The notes beneath the pieces are model-generated. The model was not told the origin of the DNA and made no database searches. It was given only the letters and a program-made list of their open reading frames with translations. 64,000 nt of DNA, from positions 4,946,001 through 5,010,000 of the forward strand of contig NC_004463.1 of assembly GCF_000011365.1 (NCBI RefSeq), read 5' to 3'. A program made the position numbers and the translations under genes. Source of the DNA: Bradyrhizobium diazoefficiens USDA 110 (lineage in GTDB: Bacteria > Pseudomonadota > Alphaproteobacteria > Rhizobiales > Xanthobacteraceae). Below, in pieces: positions 1-8,237 of the stretch (positions are counted from its first letter, which is position 1; every line of letters starts with the position of its first letter).

Positions 1-2
1 AC

Positions 3-1034
3 GAGGTTGCGCGGACCCATAACGTGGGTTCCAACGTGGTCCTGCTCCACGCCCATGCCTATGAGCCGATCCGGAAAGCAACCGCACTGCCGTCGCGGCT
101 GGTGACGCTGGGTCTGCGCGACCGCGCCGACTATCGCGCCGCGCAAGGGCGCCGCCTGCCGCTCGACGACAAGCTCGCCAAGATCAAGGGGCCCGCCACC
201 ATTTCGATTGCGACCGTGCAAGGGCGCTTCAGCGTGCCCTTTGACTACGCCGGTTATGCCGAGGGCTGGGGGCAGAGCGCGCCCGCACACCTGATCCGCA
301 CCGACGACGGCTTTGAAGTTCACTACGGCGTCACGCCGAACAGTCTGCCAGAGGAGGAGAATGCCATGGATACCATCGCTGCCGCCCCCGACAATTTCCT
401 GTCCCGGGTCGGGCGCCTGATCGCCGGGATCGCCTATGACGCGATCGAGCAGGCGGAAGGCAAGAACAAGCTGAAAGTGGTCGGCCAGGCCATCCGCGAG
501 ATCGAGCGCGCCGAAGCTGAGGCCCGCGACGCGCTCGCGGCGGCGCGCGCCGAGGAATACCGCCTCAACGCGCGGCGCACCGAGATCGAGCGCGAGATGA
601 CCGATCTCACCGCCAAGATCGAGAGCGTGATCGCGGACGGGCGTGATGATCTTGCGCGCGCCGGCATCGCGCGCCAGATGGATCTGGAGGCGCAGTTCGA
701 GGTGCTCTCCCGCGCCATCGACGAGAACAACGAGAAGATCGAACAGTGCGTGACGTCGCTGCGCGCCGTGCTGTCGGCCTTGCAGGATGCCGAGCAGCGC
801 CGCGCGGATCTCGAAAAGAGCGAGGCCCACGCAAGCCACCAGGCCGCGACGTCGCCCCGGAAGCCCGGTGGTGCCTCGGCTGCGGCGAAGGCGCTGCGTG
901 CGGGCAGGGCGGTGGCGCGCGCCACCGGCGTGCCGGCTGCCATCCCGTTTTCAAGCGACATCGACGAGCTCAGCACGTTGCATCGCGACAAGGAGATTGC
1001 AGCGAGGCTGGCGCGGTTGAAGTCGCGCTCCTGA
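3..1034 (+). CDS. PspA/IM30-like coiled-coil protein, open at the left edge
   Basis: The reading frame is open to the window edge, so the true start may lie upstream. From Met at 366 onward the protein (222 aa) looks like PspA/IM30: a short amphipathic start (DNFLSRVGRLIAGIAYDAIE) followed by a long Glu/Arg/Ala coiled coil, then a basic Ala/Arg-rich tail. The roughly 120 residues before it have ordinary protein composition but no domain I recognise. A strong purine-rich ribosome site (AGGAGG, 352-357) lies 8 bases before ATG 366, so translation could begin there; GTG 24 is also possible. PspA proteins bind stressed inner membranes. The next gene starts 10 bp downstream, and the YqiJ-like and flotillin genes probably share the transcript. 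Family call is by eye; the start is uncertain. Confidence 0.75.
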   Translation, partial: EVARTHNVGSNVVLLHAHAYEPIRKATALPSRLVTLGLRDRADYRAAQGRRLPLDDKLAKIKGPATISIATVQGRFSVPFDYAGYAEGWGQSAPAHLIRTDDGFEVHYGVTPNSLPEEENAMDTIAAAPDNFLSRVGRLIAGIAYDAIEQAEGKNKLKVVGQAIREIERAEAEARDALAAARAEEYRLNARRTEIEREMTDLTAKIESVIADGRDDLARAGIARQMDLEAQFEVLSRAIDENNEKIEQCVTSLRAVLSALQDAEQRRADLEKSEAHASHQAATSPRKPGGASAAAKALRAGRAVARATGVPAAIPFSSDIDELSTLHRDKEIAARLARLKSRS

Positions 1035-1044
1035 GTAATGTGTC

Positions 1045-1704
1045 ATGAGCGCACTGCTCGAACACGTCATGGCGCCCGAGGTCAGGCCGTTCGCTATCGC
1101 GGCGGCCATGATCGTCATCGTCGGCTCGCTCGAGGTGGTCACGATGCTGGTCGGGGCCTCGTTGAGCGAGATGCTGGGCACCAGCATCGATTTCAGTCAC
1201 CCCAGCGACAACGGCGTGCTCAACGCCATTTCCTGGATCAATGTCGGTGGCGTGCCGCTGCTGATCTTCCTGCTGCTGGCGCTCGGCGCCTTCTCGATCA
1301 CCGGCTTCCTGATCCAGGACGTCGCGCGGATGGTCGCCGGTCCCATGCCGGCGACGGTCGCCTCGATCGGGGCCGTCGCCGTCTCGGTTCCGCTGGTCCG
1401 CGCCGCCAGCCGCGGCATCGCGCGGGTCATTCCCAAGGATGAAAGCTATGTCGTCGGTCTCGGCGACCTCGTCGGCCGCGTCGGCGAGGTCGTCATCGGT
1501 CCGCTCGACCAGGGGCCGCCGGGCCGTGTCAGCGTCGCCGACGTCCACGGCAACAGGCACTTCGTCTGGGCGGTCGCGGCGCCCGCATCTGGACCATTGG
1601 AGCAGGGAACCATGGTGCTGCTGGTGGATCGCGCCGGCACCCGCTTCGTCGCGGTCAAGGCCGACGATGAACTCAAGCCGTCCAAGCCGACTCTAAGCAC
1701 TTAG
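1045..1704 (+). CDS. YqiJ-like OB-fold inner-membrane protein
   Basis: A 219-aa protein with three likely membrane segments near residues 17-37, 70-92 and 100-120, then a C-terminal beta-rich part (about 135-205, starting GDLVGRVGEVVIGPLDQG) that fits the OB-fold of NfeD/YqiJ proteins. NfeD- and YqiJ-type proteins are encoded next to flotillins and are thought to work with them in membrane microdomains; here a YqiK-like flotillin follows after 28 bp. ATG 1045 sits 10 bp after the PspA-like gene. The family assignment rests on topology, length close to E. coli YqiJ and the flotillin neighbour. Confidence 0.85.
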   Translation: MSALLEHVMAPEVRPFAIAAAMIVIVGSLEVVTMLVGASLSEMLGTSIDFSHPSDNGVLNAISWINVGGVPLLIFLLLALGAFSITGFLIQDVARMVAGPMPATVASIGAVAVSVPLVRAASRGIARVIPKDESYVVGLGDLVGRVGEVVIGPLDQGPPGRVSVADVHGNRHFVWAVAAPASGPLEQGTMVLLVDRAGTRFVAVKADDELKPSKPTLST

Positions 1705-1732
1705 CCAGCCAAGCTCATTAGCGGAGAAAGTC

Positions 1733-3427
1733 ATGTTCGACATCGCAGTCCCGGCCATGATCGGCGTCGCGCTGATCATTGTCCTGGGGATCGTCTTCAC
1801 CATCCTCTACAAGCGCGCCACGCGCGACGAGGCCTTCGTGCGCACCGGCCTCGGCGGCAAGAAGGTCGTGCTCGACGGCGGCGCGATGATCCTGCCGATC
1901 TTCCACTCCTATGCCAGCGTCAATCTGAAGACGTTGCGGCTCACCGTCGAGCGCAAGGAGCGGGAATCCCTGATCACCAAGGACCGCCTGCGCGTCGACA
2001 TCGTGGCCGAGTTCTACGTGCGCGTCCGTCCCGACGACGAGAGTATTGCGCTCGCCAGCCAGACGCTGGGCGCGCTGACCAATGACGCCGAAGCCCTGCG
2101 TAACCAGGTCGAGGCAAAATTCGTCGACGGCCTGCGTTCGGTGGCGGCCACCATGTCCATCCTCGAACTGCAGGAAAAGCGCAGCGATTTCGTCAAACAC
2201 GTGCAGGCGACCGTGGAGTCGGACGTAAAATCGAACGGTCTCGAGCTTGAATCGGTGTCGCTGACCAAGCTCGACCAGACGGATGTGAAGTTCTTCAACC
2301 CTGAAAATTTCTTCGACGCCGAAGGTCTCACCCAGCTCAAGACCATCACCGAAACCCGCCGGCGTGACCGCAACGCCATCGTGCGAGACAACGAGGTGGC
2401 GATCGCCCAGAAGGACCTCGAGGCGCGGCAGCAGACGCTGACCATCGAACGCACCAAGAAGGAAGCCGAGCTCTCCCAGGAGCGCGACATCGCCAACAAG
2501 ACCGCGAGCACCCGTGCGGAAGTCGCGACGGCAACGCAGACCGCGCGCCTGACCGAGGAGAACGCCCGCATAGACACCGACCGGGCGGTCGCCGAGAAGG
2601 AGGCCGGCGCCAAGCAGGTCAAGGAGACCGCCGTGATCGAGTCGGATCTGGCGATCAACAAGCGCAAGACCGACGCGCAGCGCGAGATCCAGATCGCGAC
2701 CCAGGAGAACGAGATCCAGATCGCGGCCAAGAGCAAGCAGACCTCGGAAGCCGTCGCCGAGGCCAAGACGGCCGAGGCGATCGCCGTCTCCGCGGAGGAA
2801 AAGGTCGTGACCGCGCGTGCCGTCGAGGTCGCCGATCGTGCCCGTCTCACCCAGGTGCTTGCCGCGCGCACCGAGGCCGAGCGGAAATCGACCGAGGTGA
2901 TCGTGGCGGCCGAAGCCGAGAAGAGAGCCGCGCTCGATCGCGCCGAGGCCACCAAGACGCTGGCGACGGCGGAGGCCGAGTCCAACAAGATCAAGGCGGT
3001 CGGCGTCCGGAACATCGGCGAGGCGGAAGCTGCCGTCATCACCATGAAGAACGAGGCGCAGAACAAGCTCGGCAGCAACGTCATCGACTTCGAGATCGCC
3101 AAGAAGCGGATCGAGATCATGCCGTCGGCCCTCGCCGAGATGGTCAAGCCGATCGCCAACCTGAAGGACGTCCGCATCCTGCACACCGGCGGCGCATTCG
3201 GCGGCAATGGCGCCGGCGGAGGCAATGTCGGCTTCGGCGAAGGGCTCGCGGGCGAGCTGCTCAAGGTACACGCGCTGCGTCCGATGATCGACGAGATCCT
3301 GCGCCAGAGCGGCTTTGCGCCGGGCGAAGATCCCGTGCAGGCGCTGGTCGGCGCCGTGACGGGCAAGAGCAACGGTGCCGCTGTGCCGGCGCCCGCGGCG
3401 GAGAAAACGAACGCCGCCGATCTATGA
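1733..3427 (+). CDS. Flotillin-family (SPFH domain) protein, YqiK-like
   Basis: A 564-aa protein with one N-terminal membrane segment (residues 4-24), an SPFH/PHB domain (about 35-210), a long Ala/Glu/Lys coiled coil (about 220-430) with many EAE and AEA steps, and a Gly-rich linker before the C-terminal tail. This is the flotillin layout; E. coli YqiK is about 550 aa. Flotillins oligomerise on the inner face of the membrane and organise microdomains. The ATG at 1733 is preceded by GGAGAAAG (1722-1729). It is the last gene of the PspA-like/YqiJ-like/flotillin set; the next 200 bp carry no gene. Confidence 0.93.
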   Translation: MFDIAVPAMIGVALIIVLGIVFTILYKRATRDEAFVRTGLGGKKVVLDGGAMILPIFHSYASVNLKTLRLTVERKERESLITKDRLRVDIVAEFYVRVRPDDESIALASQTLGALTNDAEALRNQVEAKFVDGLRSVAATMSILELQEKRSDFVKHVQATVESDVKSNGLELESVSLTKLDQTDVKFFNPENFFDAEGLTQLKTITETRRRDRNAIVRDNEVAIAQKDLEARQQTLTIERTKKEAELSQERDIANKTASTRAEVATATQTARLTEENARIDTDRAVAEKEAGAKQVKETAVIESDLAINKRKTDAQREIQIATQENEIQIAAKSKQTSEAVAEAKTAEAIAVSAEEKVVTARAVEVADRARLTQVLAARTEAERKSTEVIVAAEAEKRAALDRAEATKTLATAEAESNKIKAVGVRNIGEAEAAVITMKNEAQNKLGSNVIDFEIAKKRIEIMPSALAEMVKPIANLKDVRILHTGGAFGGNGAGGGNVGFGEGLAGELLKVHALRPMIDEILRQSGFAPGEDPVQALVGAVTGKSNGAAVPAPAAEKTNAADL

Positions 3428-3638
3428 ACGCCCGTTCATTGCTGCTGAGAATTCGAATCGATAAGAAATCCCCGTGCGCGTCTCGCGTCGCGCACGGCTC
3501 CGGAGTGCTGATCGAGGCGTGTTGAACCTTTCGATCACGCTCCGGACGAACCGTTGGAGGCAACGCCATTGGTTGCCGCGGCGCCTGCGCCGATCGACGT
3601 CAGGCGCTTAAAGCCTGTTTCGATCGGGGGAATTTCAC

Positions 3639-4007
3639 ATGAAGTATTTTCTGGCTGTACTGGTCGCGATCGGTCTTTCGATCGCCGCCACACCGTCGTT
3701 CGCGGCGGACGCCCGCAACGTCACCGTCGTCAACGAGACCGGCTATGCCATCAAATTCCTGGGCTTCAACGCGCCGGACGATGGCCTGGACGAATGGGAC
3801 AACGAACTCGACAAGGTTTTGCAGAACCAGGCGAGCGCCTATGTCGAGTTCGACGATGACGACGAGGGATGTGTCTGGAACATCCGCGTCGACTGGCAGA
3901 ACTACGACGAGTCGGTGCTCTGGAAGAACGTCAACCTCTGCAAGTTCACCGCGCTGCGGCTGCGCTACGACTCCGGCACCAAGACCACGTCCTTCGTCGC
4001 CGAATAG
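3639..4007 (+). CDS. Small exported protein of unknown function
   Basis: 122 aa. The first 22 residues form a clear Sec signal peptide (MKYFLAVLVAIGLSIAATPS then FA, cleavage likely after FAA or SFA). The mature part is acidic (DDGLDEWDNELD, EFDDDDEGC) and has two Cys (in EGCVW and NLCKF) that could form a disulfide in the periplasm. A GGGGG ribosome site lies about 8 bases before ATG 3639. I do not recognise the family. It stands alone between the flotillin operon and tRNA-Asn. Confidence 0.8.
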   Translation: MKYFLAVLVAIGLSIAATPSFAADARNVTVVNETGYAIKFLGFNAPDDGLDEWDNELDKVLQNQASAYVEFDDDDEGCVWNIRVDWQNYDESVLWKNVNLCKFTALRLRYDSGTKTTSFVAE

Positions 4008-4085
4008 TTTTCCGCCCGACATGGCCGGAGGAGGGGCCGTCCGGCCCTTCCTCAGGCGCGTTGCGGAAGATGACGAATTCGTCCT

Positions 4086-4113
4086 TTGCAAGCGCAACCG
4101 GCTTTGTTATACG
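4086..4113 (+). promoter_or_regulatory. Probable sigma-70 type promoter of tRNA-Asn
   Basis: TTGCAA (4086-4091), a 16-base spacer and TATACG (4108-4113) resemble -35 and -10 boxes, with the expected start about 25 bases before the mature tRNA 5' end at 4144. Nothing else lies between. Match is by eye. Confidence 0.45.
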
Positions 4114-4143
4114 CAGCCGCGCGCGAACGAACGGTTCGCCCTT

Positions 4144-4218
4144 TCCTCGGTAGCTCAGCGGTAGAGCATCCGACTGTTAATCGGATGGTCGCTGGTTCGA
4201 ATCCAGCCCGGGGAGCCA
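4144..4218 (+). tRNA. tRNA-Asn (anticodon GTT), CCA encoded
   Basis: 75 nt including encoded CCA. The acceptor stem TCCTCGG (4144-4150) pairs with CCGGGGA (4208-4214) with one G-T pair; the discriminator is G. D arm (TAGCTCAGCGGTAGAGCA), anticodon stem-loop (CCGACTGTTAATCGG, anticodon GTT) and T arm (GGTTCGAATCC) are all present. No integrase or direct repeat of the 3' end is seen nearby, so it does not look like an occupied attachment site. Confidence 0.97.
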
Positions 4219-4434
4219 AATTCCGCCTTAATTTCAGTAGCTTGCAGTCGCGCCTTGATGTGGCGTGCGATGTCGCTCGGGCCATCTCTCAGCACGGTGC
4301 GTGCCCGAATCCGACGCAGAATCGTGTTCAAGCAAACGTGTCCCGACCGCAGCTTCGCCTCCGTGCGGCTTGGCACCAAATCGACTTAATTCAAATCAAG
4401 CTTGCAGGGCCGGACTCTTACGGAGCTGATTCCC

Positions 4435-4614
4435 ATGCCCCACATCCAGATCGACCGTGCCCACCTGGCTCCCTCGATTCTGCCGGCCGACATTCCCGAG
4501 CTCAGCGACGACGAATGCATCGCCTGCCTGGCGCGCGCGGTCGAGACGCCCGATTCGGCGCGGCTGGACGAGGTCGCCGCCCTGATCGGCCGCCTCGCGG
4601 TGACGATCGAATAG
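4435..4614 (+). CDS. Small hypothetical protein, 59 aa
   Basis: A short acidic protein starting MPHIQIDRAHLAPSILPADI and containing ELSDDECIACLARAVE, which could form a helical pair. ATG 4435 is chosen over an in-frame TTG at 4402 because GGAG (4422-4425) lies 9 bases before it. No known domain and no membrane segment. It sits between tRNA-Asn and the pcm-like gene; function unknown. Confidence 0.55.
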   Translation: MPHIQIDRAHLAPSILPADIPELSDDECIACLARAVETPDSARLDEVAALIGRLAVTIE

Positions 4615-4752
4615 TCCATCGCCCCCTGATGCGGCGAGTCGCGGAGGCGTTGGCCGGCGGAGGCCAACGGCCATGTTGCGTTTTCGCCGGGCATGTTCCA
4701 AAGATGCCGGCAACTTTCGTCCGCGGCATCGTCCGCATTTCAGGGTCCGCAA

Positions 4753-5415
4753 ATGTCCGGTTTCTCGACCGCGCGCCTCAAAATGGTCGATGGCCAGGTG
4801 CGCACCAACGACGTCACTGATCGCCGTGTCCTCGACGCCATGCTCACGGTTCCGCGCGAGGCCTTCGTGCCGGCGAGCCGCCAGGCCTTGGCCTATCTCG
4901 ACCTCGACCTCGATGTGAGCGAGGGCGGCGGCAAGCGGTTCCTGATCAAGCCGCAGCTGACCGGTAAGCTGCTCCAGGCCGCCGAGATCGGCGAGGGTGA
5001 CAACGTGCTGGTGGTCGGCTGCGCCACGGGCTACCTCGCGGCATTGGCCGCCAAGCTGGCGGGTCGGGTTACCGCGACGGAATGCGATTCGGCCCTGGTT
5101 GCGAAAGCCAAGGACGCCTTCGCCGCCCTCGGGCTCGCCAATGTCACTTGCAAGGCCGCTTCCTGCACCGAGGGTGACCCCTCTGCCGCACCGTATGATG
5201 TCATTATCCTCAATGGCGCTGTCGAGGTGACGCCGGAAGGGCTGCTCGGGCAGCTTGGGGAAGGCGGGCGTCTGGTGGGGGTATCTGCCGAATCCCGGCC
5301 GCCGCGGGCCGTGATCGTGACCCATACCCACGGCGAATTCGGCCATCGGGCGCTGTTCGATGCCGCCGCCCCGGTCCTCCCAGGGCTGGAACGGGCCGCC
5401 GCCTTCGTCTTCTGA
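4753..5415 (+). CDS. pcm: Protein-L-isoaspartate O-methyltransferase family protein
   Basis: 221 aa. The start MSGFSTARLKMVDGQVRTND and PREAFVPASRQALAYLD match the PCMT family as found in alphaproteobacteria, and VLVVGCATGYLAALAAKLAG (about residues 82-101) is the SAM-binding motif I. The family repairs isoaspartyl residues using S-adenosylmethionine; in this alphaproteobacterial subgroup the substrate is less certain. ATG 4753 fits the family N-terminus better than the in-frame ATG at 4693, which would add 20 residues without similarity. It lies just upstream of a TolC-family gene, an arrangement common in alphaproteobacteria. Confidence 0.88.
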   Translation: MSGFSTARLKMVDGQVRTNDVTDRRVLDAMLTVPREAFVPASRQALAYLDLDLDVSEGGGKRFLIKPQLTGKLLQAAEIGEGDNVLVVGCATGYLAALAAKLAGRVTATECDSALVAKAKDAFAALGLANVTCKAASCTEGDPSAAPYDVIILNGAVEVTPEGLLGQLGEGGRLVGVSAESRPPRAVIVTHTHGEFGHRALFDAAAPVLPGLERAAAFVF

Positions 5416-5491
5416 CGCTCCAAAGCCCGTTAAAATCCCGTTCTGAATCAGAAGTGTGGCCGGGATGCTGCACGTGAAGAGTTTCCACCGA

Positions 5492-5511
5492 GAACTACCT
5501 TGAGGTAGTTC
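5492..5511. promoter_or_regulatory. 20-bp inverted repeat upstream of the TolC-family gene
   Basis: GAACTACC and GGTAGTTC form perfect 8-base arms around TTGA, about 90 bp before the TolC-family start. There is no T-run after it, so it looks more like a repressor or activator operator than a terminator. The binding protein is unknown. Confidence 0.4.
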
Positions 5512-5603
5512 CGTCGCGCCAATCCGCGTCCTATGTTGCGACGGGGCAACGACTCCACTCGGTAGACGGTAACCCAGCTCGCGGGCACGAGCCGGACGTT
5601 AGA

Positions 5604-7013
5604 ATGAACGGAATTTTTGGGATGCATGGGGTGAAGCTCTTCACCGGAGCTGCGGTTTCGGTCTTGGTGCTGGCGCTTGCCGGGCCGACGCCTGCCTTGG
5701 CGGACACGATCGAGGCCGCCTTGGTGCGCGCCTATCAGAACAATCCGCAGCTCAACGCACAGCGCGCCCAGGTGCGCTCGACTGACGAAAACGTGCCGCA
5801 GGCCTTGTCAGGCTATCGTCCCAAGGTCGCGCTGACGGCGAGCACCGGGTATCAATATCAGGATATCCAACAGGTGCAGAGGGGCCCGGGGATCCATGAA
5901 CCCAATCCCCTTCAGCCCAACGCCGCCAGCCTGACCATCAACCAGACGCTCTACAACGGCAATCAGACCGCCAACAAGACGCGCGCTGCGGAGAGCCAGG
6001 TCTCAGGGTCTCGCGAGGGGTTGCGCGTGCTCGAGCAGACCGTTCTGCTGCAGGCCGCCAGCACCTACATGGACTACCTGCGTGATGCGGCAACGCTCGA
6101 AGTTCAGCGCAGCAACGTGCGCGTGCTCGAACAGACGCTCAAGCAGACGCGCGATCGCTTCAATGTCGGCGAGGTTACCCGCACCGACGTGGCGCAATCC
6201 GAAGCGCAGCTGGCTGCGGGCAGGACTCAAGCTCTGACCGCTGAATCGAATCTCACGACGACGCGCGCGAACTTTCGCCGGATCATCGGCAACGAGCCGA
6301 CGAATCTTGCCCCGGGCTCGCCGGTCGACCGCTTCCTGCCCGCGACGATCGCCGCCGCGGTCAATCTCGGTTTGGTCGAGAACCCGAGCGTCACGGCTGC
6401 GATGTACGGCATCGACGTCAACTATCTCCAGGTCAAGATCAACGAAGGCGCGCTGCTGCCGACGGTCACGGTTCAGGCGGGCATCACCCAGCAGTTCCAG
6501 CAGACTCTGACCGTCTTCCGAACGACGACCGCTTCCGCCATCGCGACGGCTTCCGTGCCGATCTATCAGGGCGGCATCGAATATTCGCTCATCCGCCAAT
6601 CGAAAGAGAACCTGGCGCAGCAACGCCTGAATCTTGAAACCACTCGCGATCAGACCCGCGCCAACATTGTGCAGGCCTGGGGCCAGCTGGAGGCCGGCAA
6701 GGCGCAGGTGCAGTCCGCGCAGGCGCAGGTCACGGCCTCCGAAATCGCGCTGAACGGCGTGCGCGAGGAAGCCAAGGCCGGCCAGCGCACCACGCTCGAC
6801 GTGCTCAACGCGCAGCAGGCGCTGGTGAACGCACGCGTTGCGCTCGTCACTGCGCAGCATGACCGCGTGGTGGCGTCCTATTCGGTGCTCAACGCGGTCG
6901 GCCGTCTCGCGCCGCAGGTGCTCGGTCTCAACACCACGGTCTACGATCCGAGCGTGCACTACCAGCAGATCCGCGACAGCTGGGCTGGTGTGCGCACGCC
7001 CGACGGGCGCTGA
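5604..7013 (+). CDS. tolC: TolC-family outer-membrane efflux protein
   Basis: 469 aa with a signal peptide (through about residue 33, ...PTPALA) and the two repeated OEP halves: ADTIEAALVRAYQNNPQLNA begins the first, and the second begins near residue 250. Long heptad-rich helices (LEQTLKQTRDRFNVGEVTRT; SAQAQVTASEIALNGVREEA) and the motif GQRTTLDVLNAQQALVNARV are typical of TolC. It forms the trimeric outer-membrane duct for type I secretion or tripartite efflux. No membrane-fusion or inner-membrane pump gene is adjacent, as expected for a shared TolC. Upstream lie pcm and a 20-bp inverted repeat; downstream is popZ. Confidence 0.95.
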   Translation: MNGIFGMHGVKLFTGAAVSVLVLALAGPTPALADTIEAALVRAYQNNPQLNAQRAQVRSTDENVPQALSGYRPKVALTASTGYQYQDIQQVQRGPGIHEPNPLQPNAASLTINQTLYNGNQTANKTRAAESQVSGSREGLRVLEQTVLLQAASTYMDYLRDAATLEVQRSNVRVLEQTLKQTRDRFNVGEVTRTDVAQSEAQLAAGRTQALTAESNLTTTRANFRRIIGNEPTNLAPGSPVDRFLPATIAAAVNLGLVENPSVTAAMYGIDVNYLQVKINEGALLPTVTVQAGITQQFQQTLTVFRTTTASAIATASVPIYQGGIEYSLIRQSKENLAQQRLNLETTRDQTRANIVQAWGQLEAGKAQVQSAQAQVTASEIALNGVREEAKAGQRTTLDVLNAQQALVNARVALVTAQHDRVVASYSVLNAVGRLAPQVLGLNTTVYDPSVHYQQIRDSWAGVRTPDGR

Positions 7014-7026
7014 TTCCCATAAGTGT

Positions 7027-7060
7027 CCGGTCAGCCTCGCAAACAGCCGAGGCCGACCGG
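7027..7060 (+). terminator. Hairpin after the TolC-family gene
   Basis: CCGGTC-A-GCCTCG pairs with CGAGGC-C-GACCGG around a short loop, starting 14 bases after the stop codon. The stem is long and GC-rich but only a broken T stretch follows, so intrinsic termination is likely but not certain. The remaining 260 bp up to popZ show no gene I can support and presumably hold its promoter. Confidence 0.5.
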
Positions 7061-7319
7061 CGCTTTGCTTGCAATCATCAAAATCCCTGACATAGCCTTG
7101 CCAAGAAGATGCGGGTCGATTCGCCCCCGCACCTGATGTCGTGTGCGTAAAGCTTGAGTGCCGAGGGCAGGGGCGCACCGCCGCACGTTTAGCCGTGATC
7201 TGGGGACAAGTCGGCCTGCCGCGACGAAAATGTCGGGGCGTCCGTTGCGGAACCGGCCAATCCTGCCGTGCTTGGTGTAAAACAACGCATGCGAGGGCGT
7301 TGATGATGTGGAGTCGGAG

Positions 7320-8096
7320 ATGACGCAGCCTGCAAAGGTCACAGAACCCTCGATGGAGGAGATTCTGGCCTCGATCCGGCGCATCATTGCCGACGACGAG
7401 GCCAAGCCGCCGCCGGCAGACACCGCGAAGCCCGAGAAAGCCGCGGCGCCGGCAGCGCCGCCGAAGCCGATGAACGACATTCCGCCATCCAAGGTCGCAC
7501 CCGCCAAGCCCGCTGCCGAGAAGCCCGCCCCGCCGCCGGCCGCAAAGCCGGCGCCGCCCCCGCCGCCTGCACCTGCCGCGGATGTCGGGCCAAACAGCCA
7601 GGACGATATCGACGCGCTGCTGGCGGGGCTCGACACAGCCACGTCGGCGCCCGAGGTCCGCGCCCCGGATGCCGAGCCGGAGCCCGAGCCCGACGTGCTC
7701 GAATTGACCGACGACATGGCGATGGACCCGGAGCCGACGCCGCCTCCGCCGCCGCCGAGCTTTCGCAAGGTCGAGCCGCGCGACGATCTCGAATTCGCCG
7801 AATCGCCCCCACCACGCCCGGCGCCGGCGCCGCCGTCCTACGCATCGGTGGATTTCGATGCGCCGCCGCTGCCGCCGCAGCAGCCGATCCTGGCGCAATC
7901 GACGGTCTCGGCGGTCGAATCCGCCTTCAACTCGCTGGCTCATACGGTGCTCAGCAGCAACGCGCGGACGCTGGAGGACCTGGTCAAGGAGATGCTGCGC
8001 CCGATGTTGAAGTCGTGGCTCGACGACAACCTGCCGGGCCTGGTTGAACGCATCGTCAAGGCCGAAATCGAGCGGGTCTCGCGCGGCGGCAGGTAG
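7320..8096 (+). CDS. popZ: PopZ-like polar organising protein (DUF2497)
   Basis: 258 aa with the PopZ layout: an N-terminal conserved helix (EPSMEEILASIRRIIADDEA, near residues 9-28), a long Pro/Ala/Glu-rich disordered linker, and a C-terminal helical module ending RTLEDLVKEMLRPMLKSWLD, DNLPGLVERIVKAEIERVSR. PopZ self-assembles at cell poles and anchors the ParB-centromere complex in Caulobacter. At 258 aa it is longer than Caulobacter PopZ (under 200 aa) because of the linker. ATG 7320 is chosen; a GTG at 7308 in the same frame is possible. As in other alphaproteobacteria it precedes valS. Confidence 0.9.
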   Translation: MTQPAKVTEPSMEEILASIRRIIADDEAKPPPADTAKPEKAAAPAAPPKPMNDIPPSKVAPAKPAAEKPAPPPAAKPAPPPPPAPAADVGPNSQDDIDALLAGLDTATSAPEVRAPDAEPEPEPDVLELTDDMAMDPEPTPPPPPPSFRKVEPRDDLEFAESPPPRPAPAPPSYASVDFDAPPLPPQQPILAQSTVSAVESAFNSLAHTVLSSNARTLEDLVKEMLRPMLKSWLDDNLPGLVERIVKAEIERVSRGGR

Positions 8097-8237
8097 CGCC
8101 GGCCGCGGAGCCCTCATAAAGCCCCGCTTGTACGTCACATTTGGCCTCTCGACCGGGCCGGGAAGCCGTTTTGCCGCCAGGCTCTCCGTTGACCTTTTCG
8201 TTGACTTGCCCCCCGCGCGCGGCTTTCTAGCAGCCCC

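Noticed and set aside
1718..3271. 517-codon antisense frame over the flotillin gene
   Set aside because: Leu/Gly/Arg-rich shadow of the coiled-coil repeats; no start signal or family.
4144..4218. tRNA-Asn as an integration site for an island
   Set aside because: No integrase, no repeat of the tRNA 3' end, and flanks are ordinary core genes.
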